This document shows, in pieces, positions 8,128 through 15,788 of a stretch of DNA of 43,921 nucleotides; position 1 is the stretch's first letter; every line of letters begins with the position of its first letter. The stretch is taken from positions 42,709 to 86,629 of the forward strand of contig PLYJ01000220.1 in the NCBI GenBank assembly GCA_003151745.1, given 5' to 3'. The stretch is from Bacteroidota bacterium (GTDB lineage Bacteria; Bacteroidota; Bacteroidia; AKYH767-A; 2013-40CM-41-45). The translations under genes and the position numbers were made by a program. The notes under the pieces are model-generated. The model worked only from the letters and a program-made list of their open reading frames with translations, made no database searches and was not told the origin of the DNA.

Positions 8128-8785
8128 CTTTCCTTTTTACTCCAACAAACATCATCCATAAATTTATCATGACCAAAACATGTGCAATATCAAGGTGATT
8201 AAAATATGCATGGAGTGAAAACTTGGTTATATTAACAATGGCAGATAAAAATAAAATTACAATTCCATAGGCAATCCAAGAGCTTTCTTTTACCTTTTTA
8301 GAATCCATAAAATGAATGACCATAATTGGAATCATTCCTATTACACCATCAACTACGACCACCAAAAAATTATGAAATATAAATACGGCAGAGAAAAATA
8401 ATATAAGTTGAATGTCGTAACTTAATTTCCAAAAGTTTTTTTGAACAGAATTTTGTAAGGCAGAATTCAACGTTGCCTGCTGTGCAAAATACACCGAGAA
8501 TATATTTAACGCCTGCATGGAAAGCCAAAATAATTTATACCCCAACCCTTCATGAACGGCAAAAAAAGCATGAGCAAAACTCCCTACAAAGGAGGCTAAG
8601 CCTATCATTAAAAAAAATCGTCCCCAATTCGAAGTACTGCTATTTACATTTTTTATTCGTTTGAGTTGCAGATAAAAATAAAAACACAAACCGAATATCA
8701 GGTAAGATGTAAATACTGTAACCGGTTGATGGATTGCAAGATTTCCTATATAAATTGTTGTATCAATTGTGGTTGGATCAATCAT
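8117..8785 (-). CDS. seven-helix His-rich membrane protein (DUF6962/CREST-like)
   Basis: A 222-residue protein with about seven hydrophobic segments. A motif in helix 2 reads SFVGSFAHAFFAVHEG (S65, S69, H72, H78), an Asp sits at 146 in a middle helix, and the last helix carries H192, H197 and H202 (LHAYFNHLDIAH). A Ser/His helix plus a multi-His last helix is the layout of the CREST superfamily of membrane hydrolases (ceramidase, PAQR), and DUF6962 proteins have similar motifs. Assignment is from pattern only. The start ATG at 8785 is only 4 nt after a -7 box, which suggests a leaderless message. Confidence 0.7.
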   Translation of the reverse strand: MIDPTTIDTTIYIGNLAIHQPVTVFTSYLIFGLCFYFYLQLKRIKNVNSSTSNWGRFFLMIGLASFVGSFAHAFFAVHEGLGYKLFWLSMQALNIFSVYFAQQATLNSALQNSVQKNFWKLSYDIQLILFFSAVFIFHNFLVVVVDGVIGMIPIMVIHFMDSKKVKESSWIAYGIVILFLSAIVNITKFSLHAYFNHLDIAHVLVMINLWMMFVGVKRKAIS

Positions 8786-8789
8786 GGCG

Positions 8790-8819
8790 CAAAATTAATA
8801 TTTTTTGTAAATAATGCAA
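8790..8819 (-). promoter_or_regulatory. promoter giving a leaderless mRNA
   Basis: Minus strand TTG (8819-8817), 19 nt spacing, TAATTTTG (8797-8790), then CGCC and the ATG at 8785. With a Bacteroidota promoter the transcript would begin at or within a few bases of the start codon. This also supports the chosen start. Confidence 0.55.
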
Positions 8820-8970
8820 GACCACAAGACACAAACGAAATTTTATAAACTCATTGGTTCAAAATTGCTCTCCATAAAATTCGGTAAACAAGTGCTTCCA
8901 TGGTGGATCATTAAACAATTTGTAAATTTCTAAAATCGATACTTTCACTAATAAATTGTACTTTTACAAC

Positions 8971-10200
8971 ATGACAAAAGAATTTTATTTAAAACATCAC
9001 TCCTTTCACATTAAAGCCATTTTTAATGCTTTAAAGGACATTTTTGAAAAAAACGAATATGCCGACAAAGCCATTGAAAAAGAAATGCGTGCTCATAAAA
9101 AATGGGATGTAAAAGAAAGAGGTTTTGTTGCCGACGTAACGTATGATATGGTACGCAATTGGCGTTTACTGTTTGCAGCAGCTGGTGCTGAAGGAAAACT
9201 TACCGATAAAACATTATGGAATGTTTTCGGAACCTATCTAGTTTTTGATGGATATCAATTACCGGAAAGCAATTATTTTAAAGGATTGAATGAAAAAAAA
9301 ATAATATCGCAGTTAGAAAAATTTCATAAAATCAGAAAAATCCGTGAATCAGTTCCTGATTGGTTAGATGCATTAGGTGAAAAAGAATTAGGCAAAGACT
9401 GGGATAAAATCATAAGGGCATTGAATCAACGACCAACAACCATATTGCGTGCAAATTCTTTAAAAACAAGTCCTAAAGAACTACAAGCAATTTTAAATGA
9501 AGAGAAAATTACAGACGCTTCATTGATCAGTTGGTCGCCGGATGCTGTGGAACTAAAATTTCCGCGTAACGTTTTTCGTACCGAAGCATTTCATAAAGGA
9601 TTATTTGAAGTTCAGGATGCCTCTTCACAAATGGTTTCTGAATTTTTAAATGCACAACCCGGAATGCGTGTAGTAGACGCTTGTGCAGGCGTCGGAGGAA
9701 AAACATTGCACCTTGCTGCATTGATGAAAAATAAAGGACGGATCATTGCGCTCGATGTAAAAGAAAATAAATTGCTCGAATTAAAAAAACGTGCCACGAG
9801 AGCAGATATTCGTATTGTTGAAACAAGAACTATTGATTCATCAAAAGTAGTGAAGCGATTAAAAGATACCGCCGATAGATTGTTGTTGGATGTTCCATGC
9901 TCCGGATTAGGAGTGCTGCGAAGAAATCCGGATAGCAAATGGAAATTAAATTTAGAAGAACTTGAACGTGTAAAAACTATTCAACGTGAAATACTATCGG
10001 GTTTTCCTGATATAACAAAAGTGGGTGGGAAGATGGTGTATGCCACTTGTAGTATACTTCCATCAGAAGGTGAAGAACAAGTTAAATGGTTCTTAAAACA
10101 AAATGGCGACAGGTGGAATTTACTCGGAGAAAAACGTTATTCCCCGGATGTATATCACGCTGATGGATTTTATATGGCACTGCTTGAAAGAATAAAATAA
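8971..10200 (+). CDS. RsmB/NOP2-family rRNA m5C methyltransferase
   Basis: SAM-dependent RNA cytosine-5 methyltransferase, probably acting on 16S rRNA. The 409-residue protein has an N-terminal NusB-like helical region, then the Rossmann methyltransferase. The SAM loop is VVDACAGVGGKTLHLA, and the two characteristic cysteines lie in DVPCSGLGVLRRNPD and YATCSILPSEGE. The ATG at 8971 is preferred over an in-frame TTG at 8956, because a -7-like box TACTTTTA occupies 8959-8966, leaving only CAAC before the ATG. The gene stands alone. The C-terminus ends in the family motif DGFYMALLER. The exact rRNA target is not determinable here. Confidence 0.93.
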   Translation: MTKEFYLKHHSFHIKAIFNALKDIFEKNEYADKAIEKEMRAHKKWDVKERGFVADVTYDMVRNWRLLFAAAGAEGKLTDKTLWNVFGTYLVFDGYQLPESNYFKGLNEKKIISQLEKFHKIRKIRESVPDWLDALGEKELGKDWDKIIRALNQRPTTILRANSLKTSPKELQAILNEEKITDASLISWSPDAVELKFPRNVFRTEAFHKGLFEVQDASSQMVSEFLNAQPGMRVVDACAGVGGKTLHLAALMKNKGRIIALDVKENKLLELKKRATRADIRIVETRTIDSSKVVKRLKDTADRLLLDVPCSGLGVLRRNPDSKWKLNLEELERVKTIQREILSGFPDITKVGGKMVYATCSILPSEGEEQVKWFLKQNGDRWNLLGEKRYSPDVYHADGFYMALLERIK

Positions 10201-10787
10201 TTTATTTTTTTAGAAACTGTATAAATTCTTTTCAAAAAGAATTTATATGCCTTCACACGTTCTCGACTCCGCTCGAACTGACAACACACAAGCATATCAT
10301 TAAGATAAACAGCGCGCTGTCAGTTCGAGCGGAGTCGAGAATAAGCGATGGACTTAATCAACATATTTATAAAAATTAAACTTTATATTTTAAACTTTCG
10401 CGATTCATTTTTTGTTCATGTTTGCATGAATTTCGTTTTTAAAAATAAAATTTCTTTCAAAAAATAAATCTTTGGTGATCTTTTTTTTGAAGCTAAAATT
10501 AAATTGAGAGATACGTTTTAAAAATATAATGCACGAATATTTTCACAAACAAAAAAATCAGATACTCTGTATTAACTTTAAAATATGGGGTTATAGAAGG
10601 AGTTTATTAATTATAGAAATCGATTTTAAAAAAATATTTTTAAATATTTTTAATAAAATAAATAAAATAAAATAATGAAGCGCGTCGTTATCAACAAATA
10701 CGTGTTAATAAAATAAAGAGTGATTTTTAATTTCGTGTAAAAAATTTTTCGTACTTCGTATCATTAATAATTAAAAACAAAAAAACC
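10201..10787. other. 587-nt non-coding region with one inverted repeat
   Basis: A gene-free stretch between the rRNA methyltransferase and the histone-like gene. It holds the 24-bp inverted repeat at 10260-10341. The rest is very AT-rich and carries many stop codons in all frames. No clear promoter consensus was seen for the histone-like gene, although GTACTTCGTAT at 10751-10761 is a weak candidate. It could contain a long 5' untranslated region. Confidence 0.6.
10260..10341. repeat. REP-like inverted repeat, perfect 24-bp arms
   Basis: Arms at 10260-10283 and 10318-10341 are exact reverse complements (core CGACTCCGCTCGAACTGAC), around a 34-nt loop that contains GCGCGC. The G/C content stands out from the AT-rich surroundings. 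It follows the methyltransferase stop codon by about 60 nt. No second copy is in the window. Confidence 0.85.
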
Positions 10788-10928
10788 ATGGCAAAAAAAG
10801 TAGCAAAAAAAGCAGCTCCTAAAAAAGCAGCTCCAAAGAAAGCAGCTAAAAAAGCAGCTCCGAAAAAAGCAGCTAAAAAAGCAGCTCCGAAAAAAGCAGC
10901 TAAAAAAGCAGCTAAAAAGAAAAAGTAA
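10788..10928 (+). CDS. histone H1-like Lys/Ala/Pro-rich small protein (46 aa)
   Basis: A small basic protein made only of Met, Ala, Lys, Pro and one Val, built from KKAAP and KKAAK repeats. This is the composition of the C-terminal tails of eukaryotic histone H1 and of bacterial H1-like proteins (Hc1, AlgP tails), which bind and compact DNA. ATG at 10788, TAA at 10926-10928. Three in-frame blocks of nearly identical codons (aaa gca gct ccg aaa) show growth by internal duplication. A strong intrinsic terminator begins 7 nt after the stop codon, which supports a real gene. The open frame on the opposite strand (poly-Cys/Phe) is its mirror and is not a gene. A nucleoid role is inferred from composition. 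Confidence 0.85.
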   Translation: MAKKVAKKAAPKKAAPKKAAKKAAPKKAAKKAAPKKAAKKAAKKKK

Positions 10929-10934
10929 GAAAGA

Positions 10935-10958
10935 GGGCTCTAAGAGCCCTTTTTTTTT
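10935..10958 (+). terminator. intrinsic terminator of the histone-like gene
   Basis: GGGCTC, TAA loop, GAGCCC, then nine T residues, starting 7 nt after the stop codon. A textbook terminator for a single-gene transcript. Confidence 0.92.
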
Positions 10959-10993
10959 GCCTTTTTTCGTGCCTCCCTCCTCTTTCAATAAAT

Positions 10994-12016
10994 TTAAAAG
11001 TTCTGAACAGCCCCAATACCGGGCAATTCGCTTAAGGTGATTTTCCCATTTACAAATTCCACTCCATCAAAGAAATTATTTTTGATCAATAATGGTCCAT
11101 CCAGATCGGCATAATCAACCAGTGGAGAAAGTTGTGCTGCAGCAGAAACAGCACACGAAGTTTCACTCATACATCCGATAAGTACCTGTAAATTTAATGC
11201 TCTTGCTTCATTGATCATTTTGTATGCCTCATGCATTCCGGTACATTTCATGAGCTTGATATTGATACCATGAAAACAATTTTTTACTTTATTGATATCT
11301 GAAAATCGTTGTATGCTTTCATCTGCAAATAGCGGTAAAGGACTTCTTTCAAAGAGCCATGCACCATCATCAAAATTATTTTTTGGTAACGGCTGTTCAA
11401 CAAATAAAACATTTTTATCGGTTAACCATTCAATCATTTCAAGAGCACGATGTTTGTTTGTCCAGCCCTGATTTACATCCACAGCAATGGGTTTATCAGT
11501 AACCTTGCGAATGGTTTCAATAATTAATTTATCATTTTCTCCGTTTAATTTTACTTTGATAATTTTATAATCTTCTCCTTCGGCAACTTTTTGTTTTATC
11601 ACTTCAGGTTCATCAATGCCTAATGTATAAGTAGTGTATGGTGTTTTATTTTTATCGCAATTAAAAATTTGCCAGCAAGGTTTATTTAATAATTTTCCTA
11701 TGAGATCATGAAGTGCAATATCAACAGATGCTTTAGCAGCATTATTATCCGGAGCAAGATTGTCAATCCCTTTCAATATCGATTCAATATCAAATGGATG
11801 ATAGTATTTTGTCAATACCATTGCTGCTTTATTTAAAAAAGACAAAACAGTTTCATGCGTTTCAGATAAATAAGGCGGCATGCTTGCTTCACCATAACCG
11901 ACGATCCCATCATGCTCTAATCGCGTTAACACAATTGGTGTGGAAGAACGTGTGCCATGCGCGATTTTAAAAGGCCGTTTAAAATAAAGTGTATGTGGTG
12001 CAAAGGTGAGTTTCAT
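10994..12016 (-). CDS. dipeptide epimerase (L-Ala-D/L-Glu type, enolase superfamily)
   Basis: Inverts the second residue of dipeptides such as L-Ala-D-Glu from peptidoglycan turnover; cytosolic. The 340-residue protein has an N-terminal capping domain and a C-terminal barrel. The catalytic K-x-K pair is K154/K156 in IIKVKL. The magnesium ligands are D180 (AVDVNQGW), E207 (FVEQPL) and D232 (ADES). The opposite-face lysine is K254 in INIKLMK. The late motif DLDGPLL, which holds the substrate ammonium group in Ala-Glu epimerases, favours this over muconate lactonising enzymes and MenC. Divergent from mqnC across a mirror-repeat promoter region. Confidence 0.92.
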   Translation of the reverse strand: MKLTFAPHTLYFKRPFKIAHGTRSSTPIVLTRLEHDGIVGYGEASMPPYLSETHETVLSFLNKAAMVLTKYYHPFDIESILKGIDNLAPDNNAAKASVDIALHDLIGKLLNKPCWQIFNCDKNKTPYTTYTLGIDEPEVIKQKVAEGEDYKIIKVKLNGENDKLIIETIRKVTDKPIAVDVNQGWTNKHRALEMIEWLTDKNVLFVEQPLPKNNFDDGAWLFERSPLPLFADESIQRFSDINKVKNCFHGINIKLMKCTGMHEAYKMINEARALNLQVLIGCMSETSCAVSAAAQLSPLVDYADLDGPLLIKNNFFDGVEFVNGKITLSELPGIGAVQNF

Positions 12017-12022
12017 TATTTT

Positions 12023-12173
12023 AGTTTAAAGTTCAAAGTTAGAAAGTTTAAAGTTGGCTGTAAATTCCTTATTTTTGAAGAAGTAAATGTATGAAAAAAC
12101 AATTGCGAACTTATCCGAAGAGATTAACTGAATCGAAACAGTTAGTCAACTTTCTAACTTTGAACTTTAAACT
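12023..12173. repeat. perfect 26-bp inverted repeat with outward -7 boxes
   Basis: Arms 12023-12048 and 12148-12173 are exact reverse complements made of AACTTT-like units, 99 nt apart. Each arm carries TAACTTTG, a perfect -7 box, pointing outward: minus strand at 12041-12034, 17 nt before the epimerase ATG, and plus strand at 12155-12162, 22 nt before the mqnC ATG. A further plus-strand -7 box, TATTTTTG, is at 12070-12077. The repeat therefore probably forms both promoters. Confidence 0.75.
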
Positions 12174-12184
12174 TTAAACTATTA

Positions 12185-13309
12185 ATGAATATAAATGATC
12201 TTTTAAAACGTGCAATCAATTTTGAATTTTTATCTGCTGATGAAGGCGTATTTTTATTTAAAAATGCAGCCACTGCCGATCTGATTTTTGTTGCTAATGA
12301 ATTACGAAAAATTCAAAAGCCCGATGGAAAGGTTACCTGGCAGATCGATCGTAACTTAAACACCACCAATGTATGTATCGCGAATTGCAAGTTCTGTAAT
12401 TTTTATCGTATACCCGGACATAAAGAATCGTACATCACCGACATAGAAACATATAAAAAGAAAATAGAAGAAACATTTCAATTGGGCGGCGACCAACTTT
12501 TATTGCAAGGTGGTCATCATCCAGATCTGGGATTAAAATTTTATGTTGACCTGTTCAAAGAATTAAAAAGTTTGTATCCCAATTTAAAATTACATGCACT
12601 GGGTCCACCGGAAGTTGCACACATCACCAAACTTGAAAAATCAACACATACTGAAGTTTTAAAAGCATTAAAAGAAGCCGGAATGGATAGCATGCCGGGT
12701 GCAGGTGCCGAAATATTGAATGATCGCGTTCGCAGATTAATTTCGAAAGGAAAATGTACCGGACGAGAATGGCTGGATGTAATGCGTGCAGCGCATCAGT
12801 TAAATATTACCACATCAGCTACTATGATGTTCGGACATATCGAAACGATCGAGGAACGCTTTGAACATCTTGTATTGATACGTGAAGTACAAAATGAAAA
12901 ACCAAAAGACGCGAAAGGATTTTTAGCTTTTATTCCCTGGCCTTTTCAGGATGATGGTACTTTATTAAAACGTCATAAAGGTATTACGAACAATGTTACC
13001 GGAGATGAATACATACGGATGATCGCCATGAGCCGGATCATGTTGCCCAATATCATTAACATACAAGCCAGTTGGTTGACTGTTGGCAAAGAAGTTGCTA
13101 AACTTTGTTTGCATGCAGGGGCGAACGATTTCGGCAGTATAATGATAGAAGAAAATGTAGTGTCTGCGGCCGGTGCACCTCATCGGTTTACCGCAAAAGG
13201 AATACAAGAATCAATTATTGAAGCCGGCTTTCAAGCACAATTGCGAACCCAGCAATATGAATTCCGCGAACTCCCTTCTGATATGGTTGAACAGATAATC
13301 AATTATTGA
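12185..13309 (+). CDS. mqnC: cyclic dehypoxanthinyl futalosine synthase
   Basis: Radical-SAM enzyme of the futalosine pathway of menaquinone synthesis; closes the ring of dehypoxanthine futalosine. The 374-residue protein carries the cluster motif C64-x3-C68-x2-C71 (VCIANCKFCNFYR). Family signatures follow: LLLQGGHHPDLGL, MPGAGAEIL, the KCTGREWLDVMRAAH segment, then ATMMFGHIET and AFIPWPFQ. These fit MqnC better than the related aminofutalosine synthase MqnE. The start at 12185 lies just after the mirror repeat. Other mqn genes are not in the window. The presence of MqnC implies respiration with menaquinone. Confidence 0.94.
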   Translation: MNINDLLKRAINFEFLSADEGVFLFKNAATADLIFVANELRKIQKPDGKVTWQIDRNLNTTNVCIANCKFCNFYRIPGHKESYITDIETYKKKIEETFQLGGDQLLLQGGHHPDLGLKFYVDLFKELKSLYPNLKLHALGPPEVAHITKLEKSTHTEVLKALKEAGMDSMPGAGAEILNDRVRRLISKGKCTGREWLDVMRAAHQLNITTSATMMFGHIETIEERFEHLVLIREVQNEKPKDAKGFLAFIPWPFQDDGTLLKRHKGITNNVTGDEYIRMIAMSRIMLPNIINIQASWLTVGKEVAKLCLHAGANDFGSIMIEENVVSAAGAPHRFTAKGIQESIIEAGFQAQLRTQQYEFRELPSDMVEQIINY

Positions 13310-13467
13310 TTTTTTACTTTCTTTTAAAAATTGAATTAGTATAATCACATAAAATACTTTCATCCGGCATTGGATTAATTTTAAAAACAATTTAATTTAA
13401 TGAACAATAAAAAGGATCAATAATTTATATTTAGTTTAGATTTTAATCATTATAAAAAAACAGAAAA

Positions 13468-14259
13468 ATGAAAAACTCAAAAATTACAATCGGGATAGCA
13501 ATTGTTTGCTGTGGACTGCTTCAACAATGCGCTATTATCCGTCCGGGCGAAATAGGAATAAAACAAACGCTTGGTAAAATAAAAGGAAACCCTTTAGAAC
13601 AAGGAGTTAAATGGTATAATCCATTTGTTAGCAGAATAGTCAGAATTAACGTACGAACAGTAGAGTGTTTTAATACTCTTCCATTGCCAACCAAAGAAGG
13701 ATTAAGCGTGACTACTGAAATTAGTTTATTATATCATGTGAAGCCTGAATCTGCCAATAATGTGTATTTAAAATTTGGTTCCAATTATCAGGAAGTAATT
13801 GTGTTAAGCAATTTCAGAGCAACAGCACGTGAAATAAGCGCTCGCTTTTTTGCTAAAGAATTATATTCTACTGAGCGCGATAAAGTAGAAAAAGCCATTG
13901 CGGACGAACTAAGTTCAGATATTAACCAATATGGTTTTGTGGTAGATGCTGTATTATTAAAAGACATACTTCTTCCACCACAACTGGTACAAGCCATACA
14001 AGATAAAGTGAATGCGGAACAATCGAGTTTAAAAATGGAATTTGTAATTGCTCAGCAAAAAAAGGAAGCAGAACGTAGAATTATAGAAGCAGAAGGAGTT
14101 AAAAAAGCGCAGGAAATAATTAATGAGTCGCTTACTGATAAATTATTACAATATAATAATATTGAGATGCTGAAAAGCCTTTCAAATTCTCCTAATTCGA
14201 AAATTATTATTACAGATGGGAAATCAACACCATTTTTTACAAATGATCTGAAAAATTAA
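13468..14259 (+). CDS. SPFH/prohibitin-family membrane protein
   Basis: A 263-residue band-7 protein. A short N-terminal hydrophobic stretch (ITIGIAIVCCGLLQQCA) is either a membrane anchor or a lipoprotein signal ending at one of the cysteines. The SPFH domain follows (IRPGEIGIKQTLGKI, then EQGVKWYNPF), with a long helical region rich in Ala/Glu (FVIAQQKKEAERRIIEAEGVKKAQEI) typical of prohibitin oligomerisation. Such proteins form large membrane rings that organise proteases or lipids. It stands alone between mqnC and the efflux operon. Specific role unknown. Confidence 0.88.
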   Translation: MKNSKITIGIAIVCCGLLQQCAIIRPGEIGIKQTLGKIKGNPLEQGVKWYNPFVSRIVRINVRTVECFNTLPLPTKEGLSVTTEISLLYHVKPESANNVYLKFGSNYQEVIVLSNFRATAREISARFFAKELYSTERDKVEKAIADELSSDINQYGFVVDAVLLKDILLPPQLVQAIQDKVNAEQSSLKMEFVIAQQKKEAERRIIEAEGVKKAQEIINESLTDKLLQYNNIEMLKSLSNSPNSKIIITDGKSTPFFTNDLKN

Positions 14260-14373
14260 ATGACCAACAGAAAAAAACTTAAAAGAATGCAAATAAGAGA
14301 TTTTAGAAAAATATTTTAACAAACATTAACAGAAAAATTTTAAACCAAAAAACGCTCTTATTATTTAATACTT

Positions 14374-14381
14374 TACATTTG
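14374..14381 (+). promoter_or_regulatory. -7 box upstream of the efflux operon
   Basis: TACATTTG followed by C, the full Bacteroidota -7 consensus, 120 nt before the TolC-type gene. No convincing TTTG was seen 19-23 nt upstream, so the call rests on the -7 box alone. Confidence 0.35.
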
Positions 14382-14501
14382 CACTTGTATTATTATCAAT
14401 AGAACTAAGAAATAGTTAATTAATTAATTTTTATAAATTTAGCTGATAATAATCAATTTTTCGACTGATTATTTATTAAAATAAAAGAGAAACAATATAG
14501 A

Positions 14502-15773
14502 ATGAAAATTAAAATAAGAATTTGTTTTTTGTTTATACTGATTTTATCAAACACTCACTCATTGAGGTCGGCCGACACGCTCAAAATTAATTTTTATATA
14601 GCTGACAGTGTTTTTTTAACCAATAACTTATCATTACTATCGGCAAAGTATAACATAAGTACAGCAGAAGCCTTAAAAATTCAGGCAAAAGTTTACCCGA
14701 ATCCTTCCTTATATTATGAGAATAGTTTAGTCAACAAATACACCCGAACTGATTATGCTACCGATCCTACGAGAACAGGCAGCTCCGAAAACGTTGTTCA
14801 GGTAAATCAACTCATACAATTGGCGGGCAAACGCAACAAGCAAATTAAGATCGCCGACATTAATATTAAACTTACCGAAACAGATTTTGAAAATTTACTT
14901 CGCACACTGCGTTTTCAATTGCACAGTAATTTATCGCAACTCTATTACAATCAACTTTCACTAAAATTATTGGACGAAGAGAATAAGAGTATTGATAAGC
15001 TAAGTGGCAATATAGAAGAGCAAGTTAAAAAAGGATTTATTTCGATGAGCGAAGGCATACGCATTAAATCACTATTATTAGAAATAGATAAACAACGGAT
15101 CGACTTTGCAAATACAAATTTAGATATAACCGCAGAAATAAATACCATATTAAATTTTGCTCCGAATACTTTTATGAATGTAGAAATGAAGTCTAATTCT
15201 AACATTAATTTATTACCCATTAATACTTATTTAGACAGTGCCAATACGTATAACCCGGATGTAAAAAAATCAAACTATTTAATTGATGCCGCCAAAGCTC
15301 AATATAATCTTAATAAAGCAATGGCTGTTCCGAACGCCAATTTGCAACTAACGTATGATAAAAGCGGAAGTTATATCAGAAATTATTACGGATTCGGAGT
15401 CGGGATAGATTTGCCCACCTTTAACCGAAATCAGGGAAATATAAAAGCCTCCGGATTTCAAATCAGCCAAAGCGAAAATGACTTTAAATTGCAACAACAA
15501 ACTGTTTCATCAATACTTTATTCTGTTTATCAACGCAGTGTAAATAATGAAACTATTTTAAAAAACTACAATAACATTTACGAGGCACAGTTATTGCAAA
15601 TGATGGACAATGTATTAGAAAGTTATCAAAAAAGAATAATAACTATTGTTGATTTTACCAACTACTACGAAAGCTATAAACAAAGCTACTTAACTCTTTT
15701 ACAAATCAAGTCATCGTTATTTTCAAACATCGAACAACTCAATTTTTTAATTGGAAAACCGATAATAAAATAA
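14502..15773 (+). CDS. TolC/CzcC-type outer-membrane efflux protein
   Basis: Outer-membrane channel of a tripartite efflux pump. The 423-residue protein has a signal peptide (MKIKIRICFLFILILSNTHS) and the two long helical repeats of the outer-membrane efflux family. Visible motifs are LSAKYNISTAEALKIQAKVYPNPSL near the start and GVGIDLPTFNRNQGNIKA in the second half, the usual PLFNRNQG-type turn. First gene of a three-gene set with adaptor and RND pump; the adaptor starts 15 nt downstream. Substrate inferred from the pump: divalent metal ions. Confidence 0.92.
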   Translation: MKIKIRICFLFILILSNTHSLRSADTLKINFYIADSVFLTNNLSLLSAKYNISTAEALKIQAKVYPNPSLYYENSLVNKYTRTDYATDPTRTGSSENVVQVNQLIQLAGKRNKQIKIADINIKLTETDFENLLRTLRFQLHSNLSQLYYNQLSLKLLDEENKSIDKLSGNIEEQVKKGFISMSEGIRIKSLLLEIDKQRIDFANTNLDITAEINTILNFAPNTFMNVEMKSNSNINLLPINTYLDSANTYNPDVKKSNYLIDAAKAQYNLNKAMAVPNANLQLTYDKSGSYIRNYYGFGVGIDLPTFNRNQGNIKASGFQISQSENDFKLQQQTVSSILYSVYQRSVNNETILKNYNNIYEAQLLQMMDNVLESYQKRIITIVDFTNYYESYKQSYLTLLQIKSSLFSNIEQLNFLIGKPIIK

Positions 15774-15788
15774 AAAATATCTTATAAA

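Noticed and set aside
8666-8848. Plus-strand ORF with several Cys pairs (60 codons)
   Set aside because: Lies antisense to the start of the 7-helix membrane protein. The Cys residues come from reverse-complemented codons and match no zinc-finger family.
10764-10988. 74-codon minus-strand ORF rich in Cys and Phe (repeats of SCFFSCF)
   Set aside because: It is the exact mirror of the KKAAPKKAA repeats of the plus-strand gene, which has its own ATG and terminator. The Cys/Phe pattern is an artefact of the repeat codons.
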